Both the position numbers and the translations under genes were made by a program. Positions 9,204-15,019 of a DNA stretch of 31,024 nucleotides are shown here, piece after piece. Positions within the stretch are counted from its first letter, which is position 1. Every line of letters begins with the position of its first letter. Below the pieces are notes generated by a model, which was not told the DNA's origin, searched no databases, and saw only the letters and a program-made list of their open reading frames with translations. The stretch lies in IMG/VR virus record IMGVR_UViG_3300037041_001844, positions 1 through 31,024 of that record. One strand, 5' to 3'. The stretch is from a virus.

Positions 9204-9431
9204 ATGGAGATTGATCCGGAACTAGCTAAAATCGGTGTCACCATTCTTGGTACGTTTTCAACAACAATGATCGCCGTTGGCAAGGTGTTCCATGGAAACA
9301 TATGTGACTTGACTACCAGGATAGCTAAACTATCGGAGAGCATAAACGCCCTAGACAAGAATGTTGCCGTCCAATCTGCGATACTCAAACAGCATATTGA
9401 AGCATCTAACAAATTTGCGTCACCCCCTTAA
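9204..9431 (+). CDS. Small single-span membrane protein with coiled coil (possible holin or envelope protein)
   Basis: 75 residues. The ATG at 9204 is preferred over an in-frame ATG at 9189, because the six-G ribosome binding site (9191-9196) lies between them at correct spacing for 9204. Residues ~9-30 (AKIGVTILGTFSTTMIAVGKVF) form one predicted membrane span after a short acidic N-terminus. Residues ~33-70 form an amphipathic helix (DLTTRIAKLSESINALDKNV). A short N-terminal span with a coiled-coil tail is seen in some small phage holins and other envelope proteins. The lysis amidase is 5 kb away, so the holin idea is weak. Confidence 0.55.
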   Translation: MEIDPELAKIGVTILGTFSTTMIAVGKVFHGNICDLTTRIAKLSESINALDKNVAVQSAILKQHIEASNKFASPP

Positions 9432-9443
9432 ATCTGATAAAAT
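9415..9443 (+). promoter_or_regulatory. Promoter for the gene at 9476
   Basis: TTGCGT (9415-9420), a 17-base spacer, then TGA TAAAAT (extended -10, hexamer 9438-9443). It lies 33 bases before the ATG and overlaps the end of the preceding coding region. Confidence 0.5.
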
Positions 9444-9475
9444 CCCTACATACATGAAAATCAAAAGGGGGGGTT

Positions 9476-9721
9476 ATGGGTATAGATGAAACTCGGAAAC
9501 TTATCGATGTTTTGGAAAATGGTGGATTGGCGCTATTGACGGTTGATTTTCCAAAAGTAGCTCAAGAGTGCGCGGATTTAGACTGGTCTGAAAACAAAGA
9601 GCTCGGGATTAGATTGCTTGAACTTATCATGGAAGTGATTGGTTCTTTGAACTATGCGAAAAACCCGGTTGTGTCGATGATGATTCCAATAGTTGGGAAA
9701 ATCTTGAAGGCTTTTGCCTAA
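9476..9721 (+). CDS. Small helical protein of unknown function
   Basis: 81 residues. The ATG follows a seven-G run at 9467-9473, a strong example of the poly-G ribosome binding site used in this genome. The sequence is predicted all-helical: an acidic middle (ECADLDWSENKELGIRLLEL) and a hydrophobic C-terminal helix (NPVVSMMIPIVGKILKAFA) that could associate with membranes. No cysteines, no signal peptide. It has its own promoter and ends just before a GC-rich hairpin, so it may be a single-gene transcript. Not recognised. Confidence 0.6.
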   Translation: MGIDETRKLIDVLENGGLALLTVDFPKVAQECADLDWSENKELGIRLLELIMEVIGSLNYAKNPVVSMMIPIVGKILKAFA

Positions 9722-9727
9722 ATAGGC

Positions 9728-9759
9728 GGGGCTTGTAACTCAGGAAATTACGCGGCCCC
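9728..9759 (+). terminator. GC-rich hairpin after the 9476 gene, possible terminator
   Basis: GGGGC (9728-9732) pairs with GCCCC (9755-9759), and GTAA (9735-9738) with TTAC (9748-9751), separated by a small internal loop. There is no U-tract, so termination is uncertain. Confidence 0.3.
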
Positions 9760-9791
9760 CCTCATAAAGACCAGCCCCATAGTTGAGTTCA

Positions 9792-9836
9792 TAGCACACC
9801 ACAAAGTGGATTCTCGGTTCAAGTTATGGTGTGCTA
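9792..9836. repeat. Perfect 10-bp inverted repeat between convergent genes
   Basis: TAGCACACCA (9792-9801) is the exact reverse complement of TGGTGTGCTA (9827-9836), with a 25-base spacer. A smaller hairpin, CCAC-AAA-GTGG (9799-9809), overlaps the left arm, so two mutually exclusive folds are possible. It lies between the end of the plus-strand 9476 gene and the end of the minus-strand operon. It may act as a bidirectional 3' end structure or a protein site; no T-run follows on either strand. Confidence 0.5.
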
Positions 9837-9877
9837 ATCTCTTCTCAGTGCTTTTATGCCAGCCCATGTTGCTTTAG

Positions 9878-10033
9878 TCAAGGCCGATTCTTGGTGTTGA
9901 TACTGGTGAGCGGCTTTACTTTTAACTGGTCTTTTTTCGCCTTATTTTCGCTGAAATAAATTACAACTTTACATAGCCCAATGCATATAATAAACGCTGC
10001 AGTAAATAACCAAAGCAGTTTTATCCAAATCAT
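9878..10033 (-). CDS. 51-residue single-span membrane protein
   Basis: Short minus-strand gene found by reading the complement. The protein starts MIWIKLLWLFTAAFIICIGL, continues with a charged stretch (SENKAKKDQLKVK) and ends in NRP. The ATG overlaps the stop of the preceding gene as ATGA (10033-10030), and AGAGAG provides a ribosome binding site, both typical of the coupled genes in this operon. Residues ~4-27 form one hydrophobic span, with a Lys-rich tail expected on the cytoplasmic side. It is the last gene of the replication operon. Function unknown; small early membrane proteins of this kind sometimes mediate exclusion or host inhibition, but nothing here shows it. Confidence 0.6.
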   Translation of the reverse strand: MIWIKLLWLFTAAFIICIGLCKVVIYFSENKAKKDQLKVKPLTSINTKNRP

Positions 10034-10347
10034 ACTTGCTCTCTTTCAGGTATCACTTTCCCGGGCCTACCGCGCCGTCTTTCGGGTGGAAAATCGGGCA
10101 CGAAACCAGGGCCGTGAATAAATGAAATTAGGGTTCCATAGTTGACGTCGAGCTCTCTGGCCGTCGATGTTTTCACATAGCTGTTACATTGCAATATATG
10201 CTCTATAAAAACTACTTTCATGTCATGCAGCGTCAAACCCCTTGGCATATGCTTAATGACATCCTTTGCGGTTTCGATCTTAGTTCGACGCAGTTTAAGG
10301 GCCTCTTGCCTGATTTTTTCTTCGTTTCCAACTATTGTTTTTCTCAT
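10030..10347 (-). CDS. Small DNA-binding protein: HTH-like segment plus AT-hook
   Basis: 105 residues, coupled to its upstream neighbour by an ATGA overlap, with GAGGT as ribosome binding site. Residues ~39-76 (GLTLHDMKVVFIEHILQC, then TSTARELDVNYGTLISFI) follow the same pattern as the Fis-type protein at 8587-8856 (TLQD ... FI ... SAKEL-x-I ... TL). The C-terminus contains ERRRGRPGKV (residues 89-98), an AT-hook-like RGRP core that would bind the minor groove of AT-rich DNA. The basic N-terminus (KLRRTKIETAKD) is also helical. Place in the replication operon suggests a regulator or an accessory factor at the AT-rich origin region. Homology to the 8587 gene is judged by eye. Confidence 0.55.
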   Translation of the reverse strand: MRKTIVGNEEKIRQEALKLRRTKIETAKDVIKHMPRGLTLHDMKVVFIEHILQCNSYVKTSTARELDVNYGTLISFIHGPGFVPDFPPERRRGRPGKVIPEREQV

Positions 10348-10727
10348 TTATTTACCTCTTTTTCAGTGTAAGCAACAATCCTGCTCATGAGTTTGCCGGG
10401 TTCGGTTTTCAGATAAGAGACAATGATTGTATCGATGTTGTCACCCAGCAAATCCTGATAGCTACCATCCTTCAAAGCGAAAGGCGAGTAATAGGGATAT
10501 GTCTTTTCCGTTGTCATATCTGAGAGCTCTTTAAGTTCATCGCTATCAGGTTTAAAAGGAAACATGACAAGATTGTCACGGTATTTAAACCGAACAAACT
10601 TTGCTCCCATGTGGTACATATCCATAAAAGAAAAGCACCTTTGATACCTTTCCTGGTTGCCGCAAATATGGCAAACTTCGCGGCCTCGGTAGATATCGCA
10701 TTCCTGGTTGTTGCCGTTGTAGTTCAT
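10344..10727 (-). CDS. Conserved-looking protein with a putative zinc-binding Cys cluster
   Basis: 127 residues. The start overlaps the upstream stop as TAATG, and GGTGA serves as ribosome binding site. Near the N-terminus there are Cys residues in the order C10, C19, C22, C31 (VCHICGNQERYQRC), a CxxC pair with further Cys that could hold a zinc ion. The rest is mixed alpha/beta (VRFKYRDNLVMFPFKPD; DNIDTIIVSYL). No known family recognised. It sits between the RecT-like gene and the HTH/AT-hook gene in one operon, so a DNA-metabolism link is plausible but not shown. Confidence 0.55.
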   Translation of the reverse strand: MNYNGNNQECDIYRGREVCHICGNQERYQRCFSFMDMYHMGAKFVRFKYRDNLVMFPFKPDSDELKELSDMTTEKTYPYYSPFALKDGSYQDLLGDNIDTIIVSYLKTEPGKLMSRIVAYTEKEVNK

Positions 10728-11638
10728 TATTTCACCATTTGTTTGTATTTTTCATCGAGTTTAATCAAAGCAGCTTCCATGTTCCTTAGAGCATAAATAT
10801 CGTTACACCCTTCAATGACTGTTTCGATGTTGCCTTTCAGCTTGCCAAGTTTTGTGAACCAGTCAGTGGGCCGGGTGTTCAGAAAATCTAGCAGCGAGTC
10901 ATATAGGTCTTTGTATTCGGCCTCAAAATCGGGTGCAACGGGCTCATGCAAATCTTTGGTGACTGTTACTTCAGGTGCAACGGGTTCGGGTGTTTCAACG
11001 GCTGAAAATCCTTTCGGCGGACAATCATCCAATTTAGGTTCAATACGGCTTGCAGCTGCCATATCTATCACCTCATTCATTGAAAATACCTTTGGGTTTA
11101 CATGTACTGGCGTGACGTTTTTAGCTGCAGCAACGTCCTCAAGTTCTTCCTTGGTTTGCATCCCAAACAACACTTCAGGGAAATGAGTGCGAATCAAGAA
11201 AACAGCGGCCCGGTATTTTAGCATTTGCTCGGGAATTGATTTATATATCGCGTTTTTTGTCCAGCCAGCAATGGTTGCCATTTTCAGAGTAACCGTGTTT
11301 GTCACTCTGGTATCATCGTGCAGAATAGCGACGGCAGTTACAGACAAGGTTTCATCCTCTCCCGTCGTTTCGTAGAAAAAGTTCTTCCAAACACCGGCTT
11401 TTCTTGCCAGTGAAATAGCCATGGTTGCTGCCATGCCTGGGCGTCCATGGACTACGAAAATGCTCTGCATAGCTGCAAAAGGTGCTATGTTGGCCCGGTA
11501 AGCGAACTCAAGGGCAATAAGCACGTTTGCCGGTTTACCTTGGAAGTGGGGGGGTATTAGATCGCCGGAAGCAAGGGCTTTTGCGATGTCTTTAGTTTTC
11601 TCAAAATTGTCGTAAATTGCTAGGGATTCATTAATCAT
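10727..11638 (-). CDS. RecT-like single-strand annealing protein
   Basis: 303 residues, with GGAG ahead of the ATG. The first ~165 residues carry a pattern I associate with phage RecT-type annealing proteins: LIPPHFQGKPANVLIALEFA, then MQSIFVVHGRPGMAATMAIS, then a GW/K segment (TIAGWTKNAIYKSIPEQML) and KYRAAVFLIRTHFPEVLFGM followed by T-x-EEL-x-D. These proteins pair complementary single strands in phage recombination and replication. The C-terminal ~135 residues are a variable acidic/Pro-rich linker and a helical tail. The operon partner upstream is the replication initiator, and a RuvC-like resolvase is encoded divergently. No exonuclease partner is visible in the window. The family call is from memory. 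Confidence 0.6.
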   Translation of the reverse strand: MINESLAIYDNFEKTKDIAKALASGDLIPPHFQGKPANVLIALEFAYRANIAPFAAMQSIFVVHGRPGMAATMAISLARKAGVWKNFFYETTGEDETLSVTAVAILHDDTRVTNTVTLKMATIAGWTKNAIYKSIPEQMLKYRAAVFLIRTHFPEVLFGMQTKEELEDVAAAKNVTPVHVNPKVFSMNEVIDMAAASRIEPKLDDCPPKGFSAVETPEPVAPEVTVTKDLHEPVAPDFEAEYKDLYDSLLDFLNTRPTDWFTKLGKLKGNIETVIEGCNDIYALRNMEAALIKLDEKYKQMVK

Positions 11639-11762
11639 TTGAGCTCCAAAATTTGGTTGTTAGGTTTACATGTTTTATATACAATAATGAGTATCGAAAA
11701 TCAACTATTAAAGCGCAGGGAAAACACCCATGAAAAAAGGGCGCGTGGTTATTTTTACTCAT
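11631..11762 (-). CDS. Possible 43-residue peptide between initiator and RecT-like genes
   Basis: A minus-strand frame begins 13 bases after the initiator stop, with AGGA seven bases ahead of the ATG, and ends just inside the RecT-like gene. The peptide has an HGCFPC motif near residue 11 and a hydrophobic centre. Support is the ribosome binding site and the tight fit between two genes; the AT-rich second half, which also holds TATATAA-like promoter sequence, argues against it. Not recognised. Confidence 0.33.
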   Translation of the reverse strand: MSKNNHAPFFHGCFPCALIVDFRYSLLYIKHVNLTTKFWSSND

Positions 11763-11774
11763 GGGGTATTCCTT

Positions 11775-12860
11775 TCAATTTGTTTCGTGTTCAAAAACGC
11801 GTTGCTTCGCTATTTCAATCAACTCAGGGATTGTGTTTGGATCCCAGTCAATCGCACCTAACAATTTTTCATCAGCGCAAACGGCGTAATATTTTCTAAT
11901 TTCATCAATCGAATATTTACCCCAGATATTTTGATCAAAAACGGTTTTGATTGCGTCCATGGAAACTGATGGGAACCAATTGGGCTTATCACGCGGCTGT
12001 TTGACGCGTTTATGTATTACAGCAAAGAGCCCCCAAGCTTCCTTGTAATCCTTTTTGGCTTGCTTGTCTGAGAGTCGTTTATTGCCCTTCCCAGCGACTT
12101 TTGTTGTCCGACCTATATCTGTGTCCTCTTTTGGTTCTTCATTGAGCTCTGTGGTCGTTCTTTCATTCTTGGGCGGGTTGTCTTTACCTAACTCCAATTC
12201 GGTGAAAGGGGATTGAGTTTCATCAAAGTCACCAAATGCGTCAAAAGATGATGAGGGAGAAAAATGCAATTTTTCTTCCCCAATATTTAATTCTTCTTTT
12301 GGAATATTCCTTTTGGAACTCTTAGGGGCTCTGTGAGAGCCATGAGTGGCTCTGTGAGAGCCATGGTCGGCCTCATTGACAACATCGTTATTACTCACCA
12401 CAGCTCTGTGAGAGCCATGGTCGGCCTCATTGACAACATCGTTATTACTCACCATAGCTCTGTGAGAGCCATGGTCGGTTGTTTCTGCGTTGTCAGAATG
12501 GTCCATGTCCGGTCTGTGGGACCGGTCGTCAGACTTATTGGCATTGTCATTTTCAAACTCATCAAACACCTTTGTCGTGACCGAATACATGGATGCCAGT
12601 CTATTTGACTTGCTCAACGTTCTTTTTAGATAAGCGTCATCTATGAGTCGTTTTAGCGCACGCTTAACAGTGTTGCGTGACACTGACAAATAATCACCGA
12701 AATAGTCTATAATGCTGTATCGCCATTCATGGGGGTTTTCTGTACGACAACCTTTCAAAATGGCGTCTAATATCGCCTTTTCATAAAGGTTTAATTTTTT
12801 GGAGTGCCAAACGGCTTTATAAGACTTCCTACCGGCATACTTATCAAAGGGTGTTGTCAT
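11775..12860 (-). CDS. Replication initiator-like protein (lambda O type architecture)
   Basis: 361 residues, with AAGGA six bases ahead of the ATG. Residues ~1-105 form a winged-helix domain: helices around KKLNLYEKAILDAIL, an HTH with YFGDYLSVSRNTVKRALKRL, then a wing ending in SMYSVTTKV. Residues ~120-175 contain tandem in-frame repeats of an 18-residue unit beginning DHGSHRA, encoded by the palindromic iterons listed separately. An acidic, low-complexity linker follows to ~265. The C-terminal ~90 residues (KKDYKEAWGLFAVI ... SIDEIRKYYAVC ... IPELIEIAKQ) are helical and may contact the replicative helicase or its loader. DNA-binding head, origin repeats inside the gene and a helical tail is the plan of phage lambda O. 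It is the first gene of the leftward operon. No helicase gene is seen. Confidence 0.65.
   Translation of the reverse strand: MTTPFDKYAGRKSYKAVWHSKKLNLYEKAILDAILKGCRTENPHEWRYSIIDYFGDYLSVSRNTVKRALKRLIDDAYLKRTLSKSNRLASMYSVTTKVFDEFENDNANKSDDRSHRPDMDHSDNAETTDHGSHRAMVSNNDVVNEADHGSHRAVVSNNDVVNEADHGSHRATHGSHRAPKSSKRNIPKEELNIGEEKLHFSPSSSFDAFGDFDETQSPFTELELGKDNPPKNERTTTELNEEPKEDTDIGRTTKVAGKGNKRLSDKQAKKDYKEAWGLFAVIHKRVKQPRDKPNWFPSVSMDAIKTVFDQNIWGKYSIDEIRKYYAVCADEKLLGAIDWDPNTIPELIEIAKQRVFEHETN
12261..12315. other. AT-rich stretch beside the iterons, candidate DNA unwinding element
   Basis: 41 of 55 bases are A or T (75%), directly on the initiator-coding downstream side of the iteron array. In lambda the AT-rich segment lies in the same relative place. 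It includes the palindrome GGAATATTCC at 12301-12310. Confidence 0.5.
12327..12525. repeat. Palindromic iteron array inside the initiator gene, candidate replication origin
   Basis: Four copies of the hyphenated palindrome (G/A)GCTCTGTGAGAGCC start at 12327, 12348, 12402 and 12456. A fifth, diverged copy (GGTCTGTGGGACC, inside the palindrome CCGGTC-TGTGG-GACCGG at 12509-12525) is exactly 54 bases further on. The 54-base units at 12348-12401 and 12402-12455 are nearly identical. All repeats stay in the initiator reading frame. In the diverged copy, bases at opposite arm positions change together, so dyad symmetry is kept. This is the arrangement of in-gene origin iterons; binding by the encoded protein is inference. 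Confidence 0.65.
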
Positions 12861-13171
12861 ATTTTTCCTTCAAAACCCATTGCAAAACTCGCGTATATCG
12901 CATAGCTTGAATGGGCCTCTAAAAGTTTTCGGAAAAGTCGACCAAACAATTTCCGAGCTGGTTTCGTTTCATTAGGTTTCAAAGTTTACAAAATAGCTCC
13001 TTTCTCAAGGGGCTATTTTTATATCTATAAATTTTACTTCAGTTCTTTGTTGATTCTCGAACGACAAACATGCTCAAAATCCGAAAAAAGGTCAAGCTAA
13101 ATAAAAAACGCTGTTAATTTTTAGTCACGGGGTTATTCTCTTGTAAACAGTAGTTTAGGAGAATTTAACTC
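12861..13171. promoter_or_regulatory. Divergent control region between the leftward replication operon and the rightward operon
   Basis: About 310 bases without a credible gene. It holds an inverted repeat TCGGAAA (12929-12935) / TTTCCGA (12950-12956) with 14 bases between, a possible operator, and the terminator hairpin listed separately. Promoters for both operons must lie here, but I could not pick a convincing -35/-10 pair on either strand. AGGAGA at 13158-13163 is the ribosome binding site of the rightward first gene. Confidence 0.5.
12990..13020 (+). terminator. Rho-independent terminator or attenuator in the divergent region
   Basis: AAAATAGCTCC (12990-13000) pairs with GGGGCTATTTT (13009-13019) with one G-T pair and an eight-base loop, followed by a T-run to 13020. 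It reads best on the plus strand, but four T residues also follow on the minus strand, so it may work both ways. Confidence 0.65.
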
Positions 13172-13663
13172 ATGAGGGTTTGTGGAATAGACTCGGGCGC
13201 TACGGGTTGCATAGTGGTTCTTGATAGTGAAGAATGCACGGCCAAGTATATGTTTTTGCCATATCGGAAAGATAAGATTTTGGATATTAGAAAAATCTAT
13301 CCCGTTTTTGATTTTGAGAAAATGGATAGAATACTTGTTGAAAAGGTGCATGCCAGGGGCGGGTTCCAGGCGTCAACCAACGGAGCAATGGGGCGCTACT
13401 TGGGACACGTTGAAATAATGCTATTTTTCTACCCGGTGAATTACATAGTTCCTACAATGTGGCAGAAAAACGCTCATGTTGGGGCCAGTGGAATAACTGC
13501 CAAAGAAAAATCACTCTACAATTTCGACAAACTCAATCCGAATTACGGCGGTATTAAAACAAGTCACAATGGACTTGCCGATGCTTTTTTTATTGCACGA
13601 TACGGGCTTGATTGCTTACGCTGTAGGTATCGTGATGATTGGAACTTCATAGATTTGGGGTAA
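13172..13663 (+). CDS. RuvC-like Holliday junction resolvase
   Basis: 163 residues, with AGGAGA ten bases before the ATG. RNase H-fold RuvC features in order: strand with GIDSGATGCIVVLD (Asp7), strand with RILVEKVHA (Glu57), a W-K type loop (PTMWQKNAHVG), and a C-terminal SHNGLADAFFIARYGL (Asp137). Phage members usually read DG-x-ADA at the last site; here the first Asp is Asn133, with His132 beside it, as some RuvC proteins use His at this metal site. The role is cutting branched DNA before packaging or during recombination, matching the RecT-like annealing protein encoded divergently. First gene of the rightward operon and directly adjacent to the phosphatase gene. Confidence 0.75.
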   Translation: MRVCGIDSGATGCIVVLDSEECTAKYMFLPYRKDKILDIRKIYPVFDFEKMDRILVEKVHARGGFQASTNGAMGRYLGHVEIMLFFYPVNYIVPTMWQKNAHVGASGITAKEKSLYNFDKLNPNYGGIKTSHNGLADAFFIARYGLDCLRCRYRDDWNFIDLG

Positions 13664-14113
13664 ATGATGAGTGAAAAAAAATATGTAGTATGTGACTTAG
13701 ACGGTACGCTTTGCAATCACCGGCATAGGGTACATCTAGCTTGGCTCGGCAAGTGGAACGAGTATAATGCAGCTTCGTGTTATGACGATGTAATCGAAGA
13801 AACACAAAGATTTTTGTACGAATTATCAGTTTTAAATGGAAAGGATATAATTTTTCTTACTGGTCGATCAGTAGATTTTACCACTACGACAAGGCAATGG
13901 TTGAATACAAAAGGATTTACTTCTTTTCATCTGATAATGAGACAAAATAACGATTATAGACAAGCACAAGATTTTAAAAAATATAGCTTATTAGAATGGG
14001 GTACTAAGAACGATGTTTTGATGTCTCAAATAGACTATGCAATTGACGATGATGAGAGATGTATTGCAATGTTTAAGGAATTAAACATTAAAAAAGTAAT
14101 ACACTACAAATAA
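13664..14113 (+). CDS. HAD-family phosphatase resembling the PNKP 3'-phosphatase domain
   Basis: 149 residues, starting immediately after the RuvC-like stop codon; the ATG-ATG doublet offers two starts. HAD motif I is CDLDGTL (Asp11, Asp13), motif II is FLTGRS (Thr66), motif III is Lys105 or Lys106, and motif IV is AIDDDERC (Asp128-130). The WL-x-x-x-GF and L-x-MR-x-x-x-DYR spacing is like the phosphatase half of T4 polynucleotide kinase, which removes 3'-phosphates from nucleic acid ends. There is no kinase domain. A 5'-nucleotidase-type HAD enzyme is the alternative. The gene is visibly more A/T-rich than its neighbours, suggesting recent acquisition. Confidence 0.68.
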   Translation: MMSEKKYVVCDLDGTLCNHRHRVHLAWLGKWNEYNAASCYDDVIEETQRFLYELSVLNGKDIIFLTGRSVDFTTTTRQWLNTKGFTSFHLIMRQNNDYRQAQDFKKYSLLEWGTKNDVLMSQIDYAIDDDERCIAMFKELNIKKVIHYK

Positions 14114-14120
14114 AGGGTAA

Positions 14121-14372
14121 ATGATGAACAAAAAACAGATTGAGTTTTTATCAGCTGAACTTGTGAAAATGACAAACTCTATTGAAAAGCTGATTGAGGA
14201 TAAACAGGCTTTAACCGCAGGCTACAACCGTGAGATAAAAGACGGCAAAAAGAAAGTGAAAGCGTACTGTAAAGCTATCATGACAGATGATATCAATAAA
14301 CTCACTGAGATATTTGGAGAGTTTGAACTTGCCAAGATTGAGAGGATAGGCGTCGATGAGAAAACGACTTAA
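14121..14372 (+). CDS. Small coiled-coil protein of unknown function
   Basis: 83 residues; AAAGGG before an ATG-ATG start. Predicted as two long helices: AELVKMTNSIEKLIEDKQAL, then a Lys-rich turn (KDGKKKVKAYCKAI) and a second helix. Highly charged, no signal peptide. The helical hairpin with a basic centre is reminiscent of small DNA-binding coiled-coil proteins such as GapR-like (DUF2312) proteins, but I cannot match it firmly. It overlaps the next gene by 17 bases. Confidence 0.5.
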   Translation: MMNKKQIEFLSAELVKMTNSIEKLIEDKQALTAGYNREIKDGKKKVKAYCKAIMTDDINKLTEIFGEFELAKIERIGVDEKTT

Positions 14373-14604
14373 AAAGCGGGTTCATATGGCTATTGATTGT
14401 AGCCCCTATTGCTACCAATATTTTTCATATTGCCGGGGCATGATAAGAGCCCAGTTTATGGACTTTCGCAAATTTAACGATGATGAAAAATTGGTAACCT
14501 GCAAAGCGTGTAAAAAAGACATCAAGCGGCAAAATAGGCTTATGCAGGCCGAGCGGCTAAAACTCACAACTTACGGACCATGGCAACCAGAATGCGCGTT
14601 ATAA
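14356..14604 (+). CDS. Small Cys-rich protein, possible zinc-binding
   Basis: 82 residues, with GAGAGGATAGG upstream of the ATG inside the previous gene. Cys residues cluster as C-x3-C-x6-C near the N-terminus (SPYCYQYFSYCRG) and as CKAC at ~49-52, followed by basic residues (KKDIKRQNRLMQAERLK). This could be a small zinc-finger protein binding nucleic acid. It overlaps the amidase gene start by 25 bases, so the two are probably coupled in translation. Not recognised as a named family. Confidence 0.5.
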   Translation: MRKRLKKRVHMAIDCSPYCYQYFSYCRGMIRAQFMDFRKFNDDEKLVTCKACKKDIKRQNRLMQAERLKLTTYGPWQPECAL

Positions 14605-14984
14605 CCACAATAATTTTACATTGCAGCGACTCCGATATCGAGGCCCATGACAATATCGAGACAATCACGAATTGGCACCTTTTGCGTGGGTTTTCATCAA
14701 TAGGCTATCATTATTTCATCAACAAGCAGGGCTCTATTTTCAATGGTAGGCCGGTTGAAAAGATAGGGGCCCATTGCGCTTGGCACAATATCGATAGCAT
14801 AGGGATATGCCTATCAGGTGAACAACTTTTCAACGTCGAACAGTTTTTAACAGCTAGTATCCTGATAAAAGACTTGATGCAAAAGTTTGGTATTGAGCAA
14901 AAAAACATCCTACCGCATAACTATTTCAACGCTTATAAAACATGTCCCAACTTCGACATAGATAGAATTATCTCCCTGTTGTGA
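14580..14984 (+). CDS. T7 lysozyme-type N-acetylmuramoyl-L-alanine amidase (endolysin)
   Basis: 134 residues, single amidase_2/PGRP domain, close to the ~150 of T7 lysozyme. It cleaves the bond between N-acetylmuramic acid and L-alanine in peptidoglycan. Zinc ligands are His14 (IILHCS), His113 (LPHNYF) and Cys122 (KTCPNF), with catalytic Tyr43 (GYHYF) and Lys120. The His14-Tyr43 spacing of 29 and Lys-x-Cys pair equal those of T7 lysozyme (H17, Y46, K128, C130). GRP, GAHCAWHN and SIGICLSG are family signatures. There is no signal peptide, so release by a holin is expected. An alternative ATG lies at 14592. The stop codon is part of the promoter for the following protease. Confidence 0.85.
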   Translation: MATRMRVITTIILHCSDSDIEAHDNIETITNWHLLRGFSSIGYHYFINKQGSIFNGRPVEKIGAHCAWHNIDSIGICLSGEQLFNVEQFLTASILIKDLMQKFGIEQKNILPHNYFNAYKTCPNFDIDRIISLL

Positions 14985-14990
14985 TATAAT
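14982..14990 (+). promoter_or_regulatory. Consensus extended -10 promoter for the papain-family gene
   Basis: TGATATAAT is an exact TGn-TATAAT, with TGA being the amidase stop codon. It stands 30 bases before the protease ATG. No good -35 is seen, as expected for an extended -10 promoter. Confidence 0.6.
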
Positions 14991-15019
14991 CAACTTACAC
15001 TTATATAAGGGGGGTGTTT

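Noticed and set aside
9792-9836. tRNA-like element (acceptor-like arms with GGTTCAAGTT between)
   Set aside because: Only 45 bases long, no T-stem pairing around the TTCAA, no anticodon or D arm.
9761-9877. A 39-codon minus-strand frame after the 51-residue membrane gene
   Set aside because: No purine-rich site before its ATG and it runs through the 10-bp inverted repeat; more likely untranslated 3' region.
10815-11186. Ser-rich 123-codon plus-strand frame
   Set aside because: Fully antisense to the RecT-like gene, low-complexity composition, no ribosome binding site.
12327-12525. CRISPR-like repeat array
   Set aside because: The 15-base repeats are palindromic, their spacers are repeats themselves, and everything is in frame within one gene.
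12333-12608. A 91-codon plus-strand frame with SSVRAMVGLIDNIVITHH-type repeats
   Set aside because: It is the antisense reading of the iteron array; repeats in any frame look like protein repeats, and there is no ribosome binding site.
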